Source: Acidimicrobiales bacterium
GTDB lineage: Bacteria; Actinomycetota; Acidimicrobiia; Acidimicrobiales; CAIXPF01
Reading direction: 5' to 3'
DNA: 64,000 nucleotides
Assembly (NCBI GenBank): GCA_020846295.1
Contig: JADLEF010000319.1
Span: 1-64,000 of the forward strand
Under the pieces are notes generated by a model. It was not told the DNA's origin. It saw only the letters and a program-made list of their open reading frames with translations, and made no database searches. Position numbers and translations under genes: made by a program. This document shows positions 26,331-35,504 of the stretch, in pieces (the stretch's first letter is position 1; each line of letters begins with the position of its first letter).

Positions 26331-27065
26331 GTGGGACGACTGGACGGCAAGGTGGCCATCGTGACGGGCGGGGCCAGGGGGCAGGGCGCGGCCGAGGTGC
26401 GGCTCTTCGCCGCCGAGGGGGCGTCGGTGGTCTGCACCGACGTGCTCGTCGACGAGGGCCAGGCCCTGGCTGCGGAGCTGGGCGGCAACGTCGTGTTCGC
26501 CCGTCACGACGTGTCCCGAGAGGAGGAGTGGGATGCGGCCGTCGCGCTGGCCCAGGAGCGCTTCGGCGGCCTGCACGTGCTGGTCAACAACGCCGGCATC
26601 GCCCATACCGCCTCGATCGCCGAGCACACGGTGGCCGACTACGAGAAGATCGTCGCCGTCAACCAGATCGGGGTGTTCCTGGGCATCCGCGCCGCCATCG
26701 CCCCGATGACCGCCGCCGGGGGCGGGTCGATCATCAACATCTCTTCGGTGGCCGGCATCCGCGGCATCAAGAACATGATCGCCTACAGCGCCTCGAAGTA
26801 CGCGGTGACCGGCATGACCGCCGGGGCGGCGTTGGAGCTGGCCCGCTACCAGATCCGGGTCAACTCCATCCACCCCGGCGTGATCCAGACGCCGATGCTG
26901 GGGGTCAACGCCCAGTCGGTGACCGACGCCATGGTGAAGAACACGCCGATGCGGCGGCTGGGCGAACCGGTGGAGATCGCCCGGGCGGCGTTGTTCCTGG
27001 CGTCCGACGAATCGTCCTACATGACCGGGGCCCACGTCCCGGTCGACGGCGGCTCCGCCGCCTGA
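26331..27065 (+). CDS. Short-chain dehydrogenase/reductase
   Basis: This is a classical SDR using NAD(P)(H). Cofactor motif VTGGARGQGAAEV, structural NNAG in VLVNNAGIAH, catalytic Ser in IINISSVAG and YxxxK in AYSASKYAVTG are all present, with a C-terminal SSYMTGAHVPVDGG. The ORF extends to 26280, but a GTG at 26331 with an AGGA upstream begins right before GRLDGKVAIVTGG, the normal family start (244 aa). The substrate is unknown. The 3' end merges with an 18-bp tandem repeat that includes the stop codon. Confidence 0.92.
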   Translation: MGRLDGKVAIVTGGARGQGAAEVRLFAAEGASVVCTDVLVDEGQALAAELGGNVVFARHDVSREEEWDAAVALAQERFGGLHVLVNNAGIAHTASIAEHTVADYEKIVAVNQIGVFLGIRAAIAPMTAAGGGSIINISSVAGIRGIKNMIAYSASKYAVTGMTAGAALELARYQIRVNSIHPGVIQTPMLGVNAQSVTDAMVKNTPMRRLGEPVEIARAALFLASDESSYMTGAHVPVDGGSAA

Positions 27066-27113
27066 ACCGGCGCCACCGCCTGAACCGGCGCCGCCGCCTG
27101 AACCGCGCCGCCG
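27061..27113. repeat. 18-bp tandem repeat across the SDR stop codon
   Basis: CCTGAACCGGCGCCACCG, CCTGAACCGGCGCCGCCG and a third copy lacking one base follow in succession. The first copy contains the TGA stop. Confidence 0.9.
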
Positions 27114-27125
27114 ACGGCCCAGGGG

Positions 27126-28025
27126 TCAGCCGACGAACAGCGGTGTCGACGCCATCGCGATGCGGGCCTGGAGCGGGTCGGGGTCATGGGTGTACACGTG
27201 ACCCAGCCCCGCCTCGCTCAGCCGCAGCCCGACCAGCGCCTGCAGGTCGTCGTCGAAGGACGCCACGGTGGCGCGATCGAGCGAGAACAGGAAGTTCTCC
27301 TGGGTGCGGAGATAGCCGGCGCAGTAGTCGATCGTCACCGCATACCGTGCGGTATCGGTGGTGTTGGCGCCGCCTCCGTGGTAGCACGAACCCTCGAAGA
27401 ACAGCACGCTTCCCTTGGGCATGACCGCGGCGTCCACCGTCATCGGGCGCCCGGTGCGCTCCTCGTAGACCGCGGCCACGTCATCCCGCGCCGGATACGA
27501 CTCGGTATGGCTGCCGGACACGAAGCGGGTGGCGCCGTTCGCCACGGTGAAGTCGCACAGGGCGATCATGGTGTTGCACACGATGGGTTGGCGCCACCGC
27601 CCCGGCCCGAGGTGGGGCCGGCCGCGGAGCACCGACGTGCGGGCCGCGATGAACGGCCCGTCGTCCACGTGGATGCGCTGCGCCGCCTCGCCCGGTCCGA
27701 TGATCGAGGTGCCGTAGGTGTTGAGCAGGCAGTCCTCGCCCAGCACGGCGCGCACCACGGGCAGGATGGCGGGGTGCACCGGCAGCCGCCGCCACACCGC
27801 TCCTTGGTTGAGCACGTCGTAGTAGCGCACCGTGCGGTGGCCGTGGAAGTCGTTGTCCAGGCTGCGCGGCACACCGTGGCGCCTCAGCCGGTCGATCTCG
27901 GCCAGGACCTCGTCGCACAGCTCGGCGGACAGCGCCCGCTCCCAGATGTACCAGCCGTGGGCGGTGAGGTGCTCCACCGCGACCGCGACCCGGTCGGCGT
28001 CGATGGGCGAGGCGGCGGCGCTCAT
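27126..28025 (-). CDS. Phytanoyl-CoA dioxygenase (PhyH) family protein
   Basis: This is a non-haem iron, 2-oxoglutarate-dependent-type oxygenase. The HxD iron motif is in QRIHVDDGPF, and the distal His is probably in GSCYHGGGANTTDTARYAVTIDY, with an Arg for 2-oxoglutarate close by. It is 299 aa. The ATG at 28025 shares a base with the ligase stop (TGATG), so it is coupled to the acyl-CoA ligase and may hydroxylate the acyl-CoA that enzyme makes. It contains an exact (27342-27355) and a one-mismatch (27495-27508) ATACC-type site. Confidence 0.87.
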   Translation of the reverse strand: MSAAASPIDADRVAVAVEHLTAHGWYIWERALSAELCDEVLAEIDRLRRHGVPRSLDNDFHGHRTVRYYDVLNQGAVWRRLPVHPAILPVVRAVLGEDCLLNTYGTSIIGPGEAAQRIHVDDGPFIAARTSVLRGRPHLGPGRWRQPIVCNTMIALCDFTVANGATRFVSGSHTESYPARDDVAAVYEERTGRPMTVDAAVMPKGSVLFFEGSCYHGGGANTTDTARYAVTIDYCAGYLRTQENFLFSLDRATVASFDDDLQALVGLRLSEAGLGHVYTHDPDPLQARIAMASTPLFVG

Positions 28026-29716
28026 CACGAGAACCGTTCGCGCAGGGCGAACTTCTGGATCTTGCCCGACGGCGTCTTCGGCATGGCCTCCACCAGCTCC
28101 AGTCGCTCCGGCCAGAACTGCTTGGCCATACCGGCCCCATCGAGCCACGCGGTCAGCTCGGCCAGTTCCAGCCCATCCGATCCCGCATCGGCCACCACCA
28201 CCGCGCAGGCCCGCTCGCCGAGCCGCTCGTCGGGGTAGCCGATGACGGCGACCTCGCGCACCTTCGGATGACCGAACAGCACGGCCTCGACCTCGACCAC
28301 GGGCACGTTCTCACCGCCGCGGATGACGAGGTCCTTGGTGCGGCCGGCGATGCGGATACCGCCGTCGGGCCGGCGTCGGGCGAGGTCTCCGGTGTCGAAC
28401 CACGCCGCACCGCCGTCGTCGGCCGCGCTGAGTTGTGCCCGGTACAGGTCGGGCCGCTTGAAGTACCCGATGGTCTGGCTGGCGCCGCGCACGAGCAGGC
28501 GACCCACCCCGCCGACGGGGACCTCGGCGCCCGCGTCGTCGACGACGCGCACCTCCATCCATCCCACCGGCGTGCCGTCGGAGTCCGCCACCAGCTCGAC
28601 GGGGTCACCGGGGCGGGTCAGCGTCACGCCGCCGTTCTCCGTCATGCCCCACAGGGCGATCAGCACGTCGACGGCGTCGTCCTGGGTGGCCTGCACCAGC
28701 GGCGAGGGGATGGGCGCCCCGGCGCACAGGTAGGAACGCATCGAGGCCAGCCGCCGGCCGCGGCGCTGGCAGGCCGCCACGATGTCGGTCAGGAACGGCG
28801 TGGCACCGGCGCTGAAGGTGATCGCCTCGTCGTCGACCAGACGGCAGAACACCTCGGCATCCCACACGTCCTGGTACACCACCTTCATCCCGGCCGCGAG
28901 GGGCAGGATGATGCCGACCAGGAACCCGGTCTGGTGCGCCAGCGTGGAAGGCATGATGATGCTGTCCGACGCGGTCAGCCCGACCGTCTCGGAGAAGGCC
29001 CGGGTTCCGGCGTAGATCGTGTTGGGGGTGTGCATGACGCCCTTGGGTTCGCCGGTGGTGCCCGAGGTGAACTGCAGCTCGGCCACTGCGTCGGGGGCCA
29101 GGCGGTCGCGCTCGAGGCGGGCCGGGTCCACCTCGTCCTCCCAGCGGCGGGCCACGAAGTGCGCCTCGAAGGGGGCCACCGCGCCCACCGGCTCCTCGAT
29201 GCCGACGGCGAAGCCGCGCGTACCGGCCGGTAGGTCGACGAGGACCCGGTCGAGCATGGCGGCGTGGTCGAAGCCGCGGAACACCGACGGCACGATCACC
29301 ACGGGCGACTCGGTCCGCCCCAGGATGAAGGTGAGCTCGCGCTCGCGGAAGATCGGCACCAGCGGGTTCACCACCGCCCCGATGCGACCGCAGGCGAGGG
29401 ACAGCGCGGCGAAGATCCACGTGTTGGGCAGTTGCACCGACACGACCTGACCGGGCCCCACCCCGAGCCCGACCAGGGCGGCGGCGAAGCGCCGGACGTG
29501 GCGGTCGAGCTGGCGGTAGCTCAGCACCACCGGATCGTCGGGCGCCTCCGAGCGGTGGGTGACGATGGCGACCTTGTCCGGGGCGGCGACGACGGCGTCG
29601 TCGAAGTCGTCGAGGTAGGTGCGGTCCCGCCACCACCCCTCGGCGCGGTAGCGGTTCGCCTGCTCGGCGTCGATCAGCTCGTCGGTGTCAACGAACGGTG
29701 CAGTCGGTGCAGTCAC
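28025..29716 (-). CDS. AMP-forming acyl-CoA ligase (cyclohexanecarboxylate-CoA ligase-like)
   Basis: This is an ANL-superfamily ligase that makes acyl-CoA through an acyl-adenylate. Motifs are FTSGTTGEPKGVMHT (P-loop), LWGMTE, WFDTGDLARR, IAGRTKDLVIRGGENV, and the C-terminal catalytic Lys in [13 protein letters not shown]. The opening RYRAEGWWRDRTYLDDF is typical of cyclohexanecarboxylate-CoA-ligase-like proteins, so an alicyclic or short-chain acid is a reasonable but unproven substrate. It has a GTG start with GGGGAG upstream (563 aa) and is translationally coupled to the PhyH gene. Confidence 0.88.
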   Translation of the reverse strand: MTAPTAPFVDTDELIDAEQANRYRAEGWWRDRTYLDDFDDAVVAAPDKVAIVTHRSEAPDDPVVLSYRQLDRHVRRFAAALVGLGVGPGQVVSVQLPNTWIFAALSLACGRIGAVVNPLVPIFRERELTFILGRTESPVVIVPSVFRGFDHAAMLDRVLVDLPAGTRGFAVGIEEPVGAVAPFEAHFVARRWEDEVDPARLERDRLAPDAVAELQFTSGTTGEPKGVMHTPNTIYAGTRAFSETVGLTASDSIIMPSTLAHQTGFLVGIILPLAAGMKVVYQDVWDAEVFCRLVDDEAITFSAGATPFLTDIVAACQRRGRRLASMRSYLCAGAPIPSPLVQATQDDAVDVLIALWGMTENGGVTLTRPGDPVELVADSDGTPVGWMEVRVVDDAGAEVPVGGVGRLLVRGASQTIGYFKRPDLYRAQLSAADDGGAAWFDTGDLARRRPDGGIRIAGRTKDLVIRGGENVPVVEVEAVLFGHPKVREVAVIGYPDERLGERACAVVVADAGSDGLELAELTAWLDGAGMAKQFWPERLELVEAMPKTPSGKIQKFALRERFS

Positions 29717-29820
29717 GGTCGCACTCCCCTTTCCCCGACCCGACGATAGGGGAGGTGGCGCGCCGGCGCCGCGAAGCGGCCCCGATGACGCGAGACTGAC
29801 GCGGTGGAAGGACTGACGGC

Positions 29821-30993
29821 ATGAAGGGCCTGTACGTCGTCGCGGCGGTGACCATGGCCGGGGTCAGCTCGGTGTTCGCGCTGCTGGCCGAGCTGCAGGA
29901 GCGCTACGACCTGCCCACCTCCAGCCTGGGCTGGATCGGGGGCGCGGCGTTCGCCGCCGCGCTGGTCACGCAGCTGTCCATCGCCCGCTACGCCGACCGC
30001 GGGCACGCCCGCCTGGTGCTGCAGGTCGGCGTGGCCGCCGCGGCGATCGGCCTGCTGTGGTTCGCGGCGGCCACCGAGCTGTGGCAGTTCGTCGCCGCCC
30101 GGGCCCTGCTCGGGGCCGGCGTCGGCATGCTGGTCCCACCGGCGCGGCGCGCCATCCTGCTCACCGCCACGGGCAACCAGGGTGAACAGCTGGGGATGTT
30201 CTACGCGGCGTACCTGGCCGGGTTCGTGTTCGGGCCACCCATCGCCGGCGGACTCACCGTGCTGGCCGACGTGCGGCTCCCCTTCGTCGTGCTCGGGGTG
30301 GCGGTGGCGGCCCTGCTGGTGCCCATCGCCCGCATCCCGATGCCGGAGGCCAGCGCGGAGGAGGCGCCGCGCAGCCTGGCCGAGCGCCGGGTCATGCGCC
30401 GGCTGATCATGGATCGCCGGGTGGTGGCGGCGATGTTGGTGATCGTGTCGTTCCGGTACTCCATCGGCGTGTTCGAACCGTTGTGGGCCACCCACCTGGA
30501 CCGCCTCGGCGCCTCGACGATGACCGTCACGCTGTCGCTCACCGGGTTCGCCCTGCCCATGCTGCTGGTGGCCAAGCGGGCGGGTGCGCTGTCGGACCGC
30601 TTCGGCCCGCGCTGGACCTCGGTGCTGTCGGCCCTGGCGACGGTGCCGATCATGGCCTCCTACGGCTTTCTCAGCTCGGTGCCGCTCATCGTCCTACTGG
30701 TGATCCCCCACGGCTTGTTCGAAGCGGTCCAGTCGCCCGGCACCCAGGCCGCCCTGGCGGACGCGGCACCCAAGCGCGACGCGGCGTCGGCGCAGGGCCT
30801 GGGGGAGGCGGCGGGCTCGGCCGCTGCCGCGCTGGGGGCGATGACGGCCGCCCCGCTCTACGCCTGGGCCGGATCGGGCCCGGCGTGGCTCACCGCCGGG
30901 GTGGTGATGTCCGCGCTGCTGGGCGCCAGCGCCTGGCTGGACCGACCGGTGCGGCGGCGAGCGGTCGACGCCGGGCCCGCCCCCGCCGGCTGA
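29821..30993 (+). CDS. MFS transporter
   Basis: This is a 12-span major facilitator of 390 aa. The N-terminal half has SLGWIGGAAFAAALVTQLSIARYADRGHARLVL (motif-A region) and ARALLGAGVGMLVPPARRAI. The C-terminal half has KRAGALSDRFGPRW, a second motif-A-like loop. It lies divergent from the ligase/PhyH pair, with a GGAAGGACTGACGGC leader before the ATG. It might import or export the acid handled by that pair, but this rests only on position. Confidence 0.87.
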   Translation: MKGLYVVAAVTMAGVSSVFALLAELQERYDLPTSSLGWIGGAAFAAALVTQLSIARYADRGHARLVLQVGVAAAAIGLLWFAAATELWQFVAARALLGAGVGMLVPPARRAILLTATGNQGEQLGMFYAAYLAGFVFGPPIAGGLTVLADVRLPFVVLGVAVAALLVPIARIPMPEASAEEAPRSLAERRVMRRLIMDRRVVAAMLVIVSFRYSIGVFEPLWATHLDRLGASTMTVTLSLTGFALPMLLVAKRAGALSDRFGPRWTSVLSALATVPIMASYGFLSSVPLIVLLVIPHGLFEAVQSPGTQAALADAAPKRDAASAQGLGEAAGSAAAALGAMTAAPLYAWAGSGPAWLTAGVVMSALLGASAWLDRPVRRRAVDAGPAPAG

Positions 30994-31105
30994 GCGCCCG
31001 CCCGCGAGCCCCATTTCGTCACCGGAGAAGCTCGACGCATCGCCGGGACACCACCGAACCCACTCCAATTCGCGCGCTGCGTGGCGGCGAGGCCGGCGGC
31101 GCCCG

Positions 31106-33478
31106 CTACTCGAGGACCTCGGCGACGGCGAGCTCCGCGATGCGCTCACCGTCGTAGCCGAGGATCGTCTCGAGCACCTCGTAGGTGTGCTGGCCGTAGG
31201 TCGGCCCTGCCCAGCGGTACTCCCCCGGCGTGCGCGACAACCGCTGCGGCGGCGTGTCGACCACCGAGCGGCGGACGTAGGGGTGGTCGACCCAGCAGAA
31301 GTGGCCACGATGGCCGAGCTGCGCGTCGGCGAGGAGCTCGCCCGAGTTCTGCACCTCGTGGGCGGGCACCCCCTGGGCCTGCAGCCGGTACATGAGGCCG
31401 GTGGCGTCCTGGCGGGCGGTCCACGCCGAGATGACCGCATCGAGCTCGTCGCGACGAGACACCCGGTCCGCCGCGCCCAACCCGGCGAGGTCCTCGCGGC
31501 GCATCTCGGTGGCCAGACGGCGCCACTGCTCATCGGTCTCGCACACGATGGCGATCCAGCCGCCCCCGTCCCCCGTGCCGGCCCTGGCGTCGAGGCCGGG
31601 GTACACGGCGTGGGGCACCACCCCCGGTTCGTCGTTGCCTCGACGGGTGGCCGCCTCGCCGCCGCGCTGGACATCCACCAGCGCCGGGGTGAGCAGGTGC
31701 GTGGCCGCCTCCATCTGCGAGAAGTCGAGGTACTGGCCCTCGCCGGTGCGCCTGCGATGATCGAGCGCGCCGAGCAGCGCGCACATGGTGAACCGGGGCG
31801 AGGTGTAGTCGGTGTAGGCCATGTACGGCCCGGCCGGGGAGCGGTCGGGCCAGCCGGTCACATCGAAGAAGCCCGCCACCGACGCAGCCAGGTTGCCGAA
31901 CCCGGCGAAGTTCCGCAACGGCCCCCGCTGACCCATCACACAGCTCGACAGCATGATCAGGCCCGGGTTCACCGCCGACAGCTCCTCCCAGCCGAGACCC
32001 CAATCGGCCATGGTGCCCGGGGTGAAGGACTCCACCGCGACGTCGGCCCAGCGGGCCAGGTCCATCACGACAGAACGGGCCTCCGGCTTGGACAGGGTGA
32101 GCGCGAGGCCGAGCTTGCCCGCGTTGGCCAGCTGCCAGGTGAGCGCGTTCTCCACCTCGACGATGTCGTCGCGGTGGCCGAGCGCGATGCGGGTCAGGTC
32201 GGGCCGCAGCGAGGACTCGACCCGCACCACCGTGGCACCCCAGTAGGCGAGCAGCCGGGTGGCCAGCGGGGCGGCGGCGACCCAGGAGAGATCGAGCACC
32301 TTGAGCCCGGCGAGCGGCCCGCCCTCCGATTCAATACCGATCGGTATGGCAGCGCCCGACGAGCGGGACACAGCGCCCGCCAGCGCGGCGCGCACCGCCG
32401 TCGCGTCCGCTCGCGGCCGGGCCGGGGCTCCGCCCAACCGGCGCAGCGGCGTGCGGGAGGCGGCCACGAACGGCCCGGGGTAGCGGATCCCGTCCACCTC
32501 GTCCCAGCTGTCGCGGGCGGCGAGCTGCGGGCTGGCCAGCACGTCGGCCATCGTCGAGACCGGGGCGATCAGCAGCTTGCGCTCCAGCGCGCCGGCCAGC
32601 AGCTCGTTCTTGGTCCTCGTCGCGGTGAACGCGCTGATGCAGTCGAGCACCCGCACCAGCTCGCTCATCGGTTCCTCGCCGCTCATCAGCTGCCCACCGA
32701 ACGCGACCCAGTCCTTGGCCAGGGTGGCATCGTCGCAGTGGCCGCACTCGTGCACCCACTCCATGAGGCGCCGTTGGAACGGTCCGATCATCGCCCCGAA
32801 GGACACCGAGATGGCGACGTAACCGTCCCGCGCCGGATACACCCAACGCAGGTGGGTGCCCTCGATGCGCACGCCGCCGGATTCGCGGTGCGAGGGGACG
32901 AGGCCGACCGCAGCGTGCAGGCCGGCGGGCAGCGAGGGGAGCGTCACCGACTGCTGGGCGGAGACGTCGACGTGCTGACCGAGCCCGCTGCGGGCGCGCT
33001 CGTGCAACGCGACCAGCGCGCCGACGGCGAGGTCGCTGCCGGCATGGGCCCACGCCTGTCCCACGCTGGTGCGCACCGGAGGCCGGTCGGCGTCCCCGGT
33101 GACCGCCATCTGCCCGCTGGCCGCCATCAGCGTCAGGTCGGTGGCGAGCCAGGCCGCCTTGGGGCCGCTGGGCCCGTACGGGGTCAGCGTTGCGGTCACG
33201 AGCGCGGGGTCGGCGGCGCGCCAGGCGGCGGTGTCCACCTCCGGCCGGTCTCCGGTGTCGAGCACGACGTCGGCCCACGTCACCAACTCCTCGACGGTGG
33301 CGTCGACGCCGACCACGACCGATCGCTTCCCGCGGTTGTACGCATCGAAGGTGCTGTCGCGCCGCCAGCCCCCGGCCGGTTCGGCGAGGACGACGTCCGC
33401 ACCGAGTTGCGCCAGCAGCAAGCCGGCCAACCAGCCCCGATGGTCGGTCAGATCCAGCACGCGATACGCGTCGAGCAC
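31106..33478 (-). CDS. Two-domain CaiB/BaiF (family III) CoA transferase
   Basis: It carries two CoA-transferase-like domains in one chain. The first (about 1-380) opens YRVLDLTDHRGWLAGLLLAQLGADVVLAEP; the second (about 395-790) opens GLKVLDLSWVAAAPLATRLLAYWGATVVRVE and includes PAGPYMAYTDYTSPRFTMCALLGAL, with an Asp at the likely catalytic position. The first domain seems less conserved at that site and may be structural. Family members move CoA between a thioester and a free acid. GTG start, GGGGGA upstream, 790 aa. An exact ATACC-N4-GGTAT site (32334-32347) lies in the linker between domains. Confidence 0.87.
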   Translation of the reverse strand: MLDAYRVLDLTDHRGWLAGLLLAQLGADVVLAEPAGGWRRDSTFDAYNRGKRSVVVGVDATVEELVTWADVVLDTGDRPEVDTAAWRAADPALVTATLTPYGPSGPKAAWLATDLTLMAASGQMAVTGDADRPPVRTSVGQAWAHAGSDLAVGALVALHERARSGLGQHVDVSAQQSVTLPSLPAGLHAAVGLVPSHRESGGVRIEGTHLRWVYPARDGYVAISVSFGAMIGPFQRRLMEWVHECGHCDDATLAKDWVAFGGQLMSGEEPMSELVRVLDCISAFTATRTKNELLAGALERKLLIAPVSTMADVLASPQLAARDSWDEVDGIRYPGPFVAASRTPLRRLGGAPARPRADATAVRAALAGAVSRSSGAAIPIGIESEGGPLAGLKVLDLSWVAAAPLATRLLAYWGATVVRVESSLRPDLTRIALGHRDDIVEVENALTWQLANAGKLGLALTLSKPEARSVVMDLARWADVAVESFTPGTMADWGLGWEELSAVNPGLIMLSSCVMGQRGPLRNFAGFGNLAASVAGFFDVTGWPDRSPAGPYMAYTDYTSPRFTMCALLGALDHRRRTGEGQYLDFSQMEAATHLLTPALVDVQRGGEAATRRGNDEPGVVPHAVYPGLDARAGTGDGGGWIAIVCETDEQWRRLATEMRREDLAGLGAADRVSRRDELDAVISAWTARQDATGLMYRLQAQGVPAHEVQNSGELLADAQLGHRGHFCWVDHPYVRRSVVDTPPQRLSRTPGEYRWAGPTYGQHTYEVLETILGYDGERIAELAVAEVLE

Positions 33479-33618
33479 GACGGGTCCCCCTTGTCGGTCC
33501 GGTCCCTCCCCCGCGGTGCGCCGGGCGGACGGGTTGGGCGGCAGCGTAGGCGGGCACGATGCTTGCCGCGACGCGGGAGCGGGCGTAGCGTTCCCGCCAC
33601 GATCGATCGGGGGAGCTG

Positions 33619-34341
33619 ATGGGCGACAGCACGACGCCGGGCGGCGGCCGCGTCGGGCAGGACGCGGTGCACCGGGTCATCCGGGCCTCCGCCACCCACC
33701 CCGATGGCTGGGAGCAGGCCACCGCCGCCGCGGTGGCCGACCTGGCCGGCACGATCGCAGATCTGCGGCTGGCCATGGTGGTCGACCGCCGCGTCGCCAT
33801 CGGCCCGGACGGTACCCTGCAGTATGGCGTGACGCTGTCGCTGGCCTACCGGGTGGACCGCCGACGGGCGGCGCCCGGGGGCGGCGTGACCACCGTGCGG
33901 CGGGTGCTGCTGCTGGCCAACCGCACGGCGGGCGGCGCCGAGTTGATGACCGAGGTGCGCCGCCGCACCGCCGGCGGCCCGTGCGAGTTCCACGTGCTGG
34001 TGCCGGTGCTGGTGCCCGTCGTCGGCACCGCGGCTGCGTGGGGGGAACCGGGCGCTGGCGACGAGACCGATGCGATGTTCGCCTGGGCCGCCGCCGAGGA
34101 GCGACTGGCGTTGCAGCTCGCCCTGCTGCGGGAGGCCGGCGTGCCGGCGACCGGGGAGCTGCGCCCGTCCGATCCGCTCAAGGCGACCCTCGAGGTGCTG
34201 GGCCGGGCCAGCTTCGACGAGATCATCGTGTCGACCCTGCCCGCTGCGCTGTCGCGCTGGCTGCGGCTGGACCTGCCCAGCCGCCTGGCCCGCCAGATCG
34301 ATCTGCCCATCGTGCACATCGAGCAGGCCGCCGCGAGCTGA
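33619..34341 (+). CDS. Dodecin-like domain fused to a universal-stress-type domain
   Basis: The N-terminal part (about 15-85) reads as a dodecin: VHRVIRASATHPDGWEQATAAAVADLAGTI and DGTLQYGVTLSLAYRVD, with the expected beta-alpha-beta-beta order. Dodecins are small flavin-storing shells; the usual flavin-stacking Trp seems replaced in the segment LRLAMVV. The C-terminal part (about 93-236) resembles a Usp-type alpha/beta domain, with VRRVLLLANRTAGGAEL, FDEIIVSTLPAALSRWL and LPIVHIE. It is 240 aa. GGGGGAG lies just upstream of the ATG. It is divergent from the CoA transferase. Its function is unknown. Confidence 0.72.
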   Translation: MGDSTTPGGGRVGQDAVHRVIRASATHPDGWEQATAAAVADLAGTIADLRLAMVVDRRVAIGPDGTLQYGVTLSLAYRVDRRRAAPGGGVTTVRRVLLLANRTAGGAELMTEVRRRTAGGPCEFHVLVPVLVPVVGTAAAWGEPGAGDETDAMFAWAAAEERLALQLALLREAGVPATGELRPSDPLKATLEVLGRASFDEIIVSTLPAALSRWLRLDLPSRLARQIDLPIVHIEQAAAS

Positions 34342-34366
34342 TCGCGGCGAGCCGATCGACGGAGCG

Positions 34367-35449
34367 TCAGCCGGTCAGCGCGCTCCCGGACTCCCACGGC
34401 GCGAGCTGACCGGCGTACACCGACGGACCCCTGCGGAAGTGCGACGCCTCCTCGAGGGTCTCCACGAAGGGCATGTCGATCGGGTAGAGCGCTTCGCCGC
34501 GCGGCCGCGGCCCGGCCTTGGACACGTGCCCGTACAACGGGTGACCGACGATCTCCTCCGCGACCCACGCCGCCTCGATCAGCTTGCCGAGGTCGTAGCC
34601 GGTCTCGATGCCGAGCTCGTGGCACAGGTCGACGAAGTCCTCCGTCGGCACGTGCCCGGCCGAACGGCCGTTGCCGCAGTACGGGCAGCCACCCATCCCG
34701 CCGATCGAGGTGTCGAACTCGGTCACCCCCAGCCGCAGCGCCTCGTAGTAGCTGGCGATGGTGGCGCCGCGGGAGTTGTGCAGGTGCAGGTGGAACGTGG
34801 TGATCTCCGGCCAGCGTTCGCGCACGGCCTCGATCGTCTCGCTCACCGTATGGGGCAGGTTCCAGCCCATGGCGTCGGAGAAGGAGATCTTGGCCACCTC
34901 GAAGCCGGCGGCGTGCCACGTGTCGACCATCAGCCCGATCATGTCGAGGCGTCGGGCCCGGGGGAACGGGCCCTCGACGGTCGAGCCGACCGGGCTGCCG
35001 AGGGTGACCGACCCGTGCTCGGCGCCGGCGCGGCGCGCCGCGGCGATCACCCCGTCCATGGCCTCGATCTGCTGGGCCTGGGTGCGGTTGTAGTTGCGGC
35101 GGGCGAAGGAGTCGCAGCTCTCGACGTGCGTGCTGAAGCGGCGGGTGCGCACGTCGATCTTGGGATAGAACCGATCGGCCCGCTCGAAGCCCTTCTGGTT
35201 GAAGATCGCCGCCGTGTAGCGCACGCCCGGCTTGGGCACGAAGCGCTCGCACAGCTCCTCGATGTTCGCCATCGACGGCGTCCACTTCGGGTGGGCGAAC
35301 GAACCGACCGAGATGACCTTGGCACCGGTGTCGCCGAGCGCGTCGAGCAGGCGCAGCTTGTCGTCCACGCTGATGTCGGGGCTCTCGATCTGCAGCCCCT
35401 CGCGCATGGTGTCATCGGTGATGGTGACCCGCTGCGGGATCATGCTCAT
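34367..35449 (-). CDS. HMG-CoA lyase-like (DRE-TIM metallolyase) protein
   Basis: This is a TIM-barrel carbon-carbon lyase of the HMG-CoA lyase/pyruvate carboxyltransferase family. The metal and base region is DDTMREGLQIE, metal histidines are in HLHLHNSRG, and the Cys loop TSIGGMGGCPYCGNG matches the lyase signature. It is 360 aa from the ATG at 35449, which has GGGGGAG 4 nt upstream; the ORF opens further upstream without support. It lies 55 bp after livF on the same strand, so it may act on a CoA ester made from what the importer brings in. Whether it cleaves HMG-CoA itself is uncertain. Confidence 0.82.
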   Translation of the reverse strand: MSMIPQRVTITDDTMREGLQIESPDISVDDKLRLLDALGDTGAKVISVGSFAHPKWTPSMANIEELCERFVPKPGVRYTAAIFNQKGFERADRFYPKIDVRTRRFSTHVESCDSFARRNYNRTQAQQIEAMDGVIAAARRAGAEHGSVTLGSPVGSTVEGPFPRARRLDMIGLMVDTWHAAGFEVAKISFSDAMGWNLPHTVSETIEAVRERWPEITTFHLHLHNSRGATIASYYEALRLGVTEFDTSIGGMGGCPYCGNGRSAGHVPTEDFVDLCHELGIETGYDLGKLIEAAWVAEEIVGHPLYGHVSKAGPRPRGEALYPIDMPFVETLEEASHFRRGPSVYAGQLAPWESGSALTG

Positions 35450-35504
35450 GTCGCTCCCCCTGGCATCCGGCCCGGACCGGGCCGAGCCTAGCGGTGCGCC
35501 GCGC

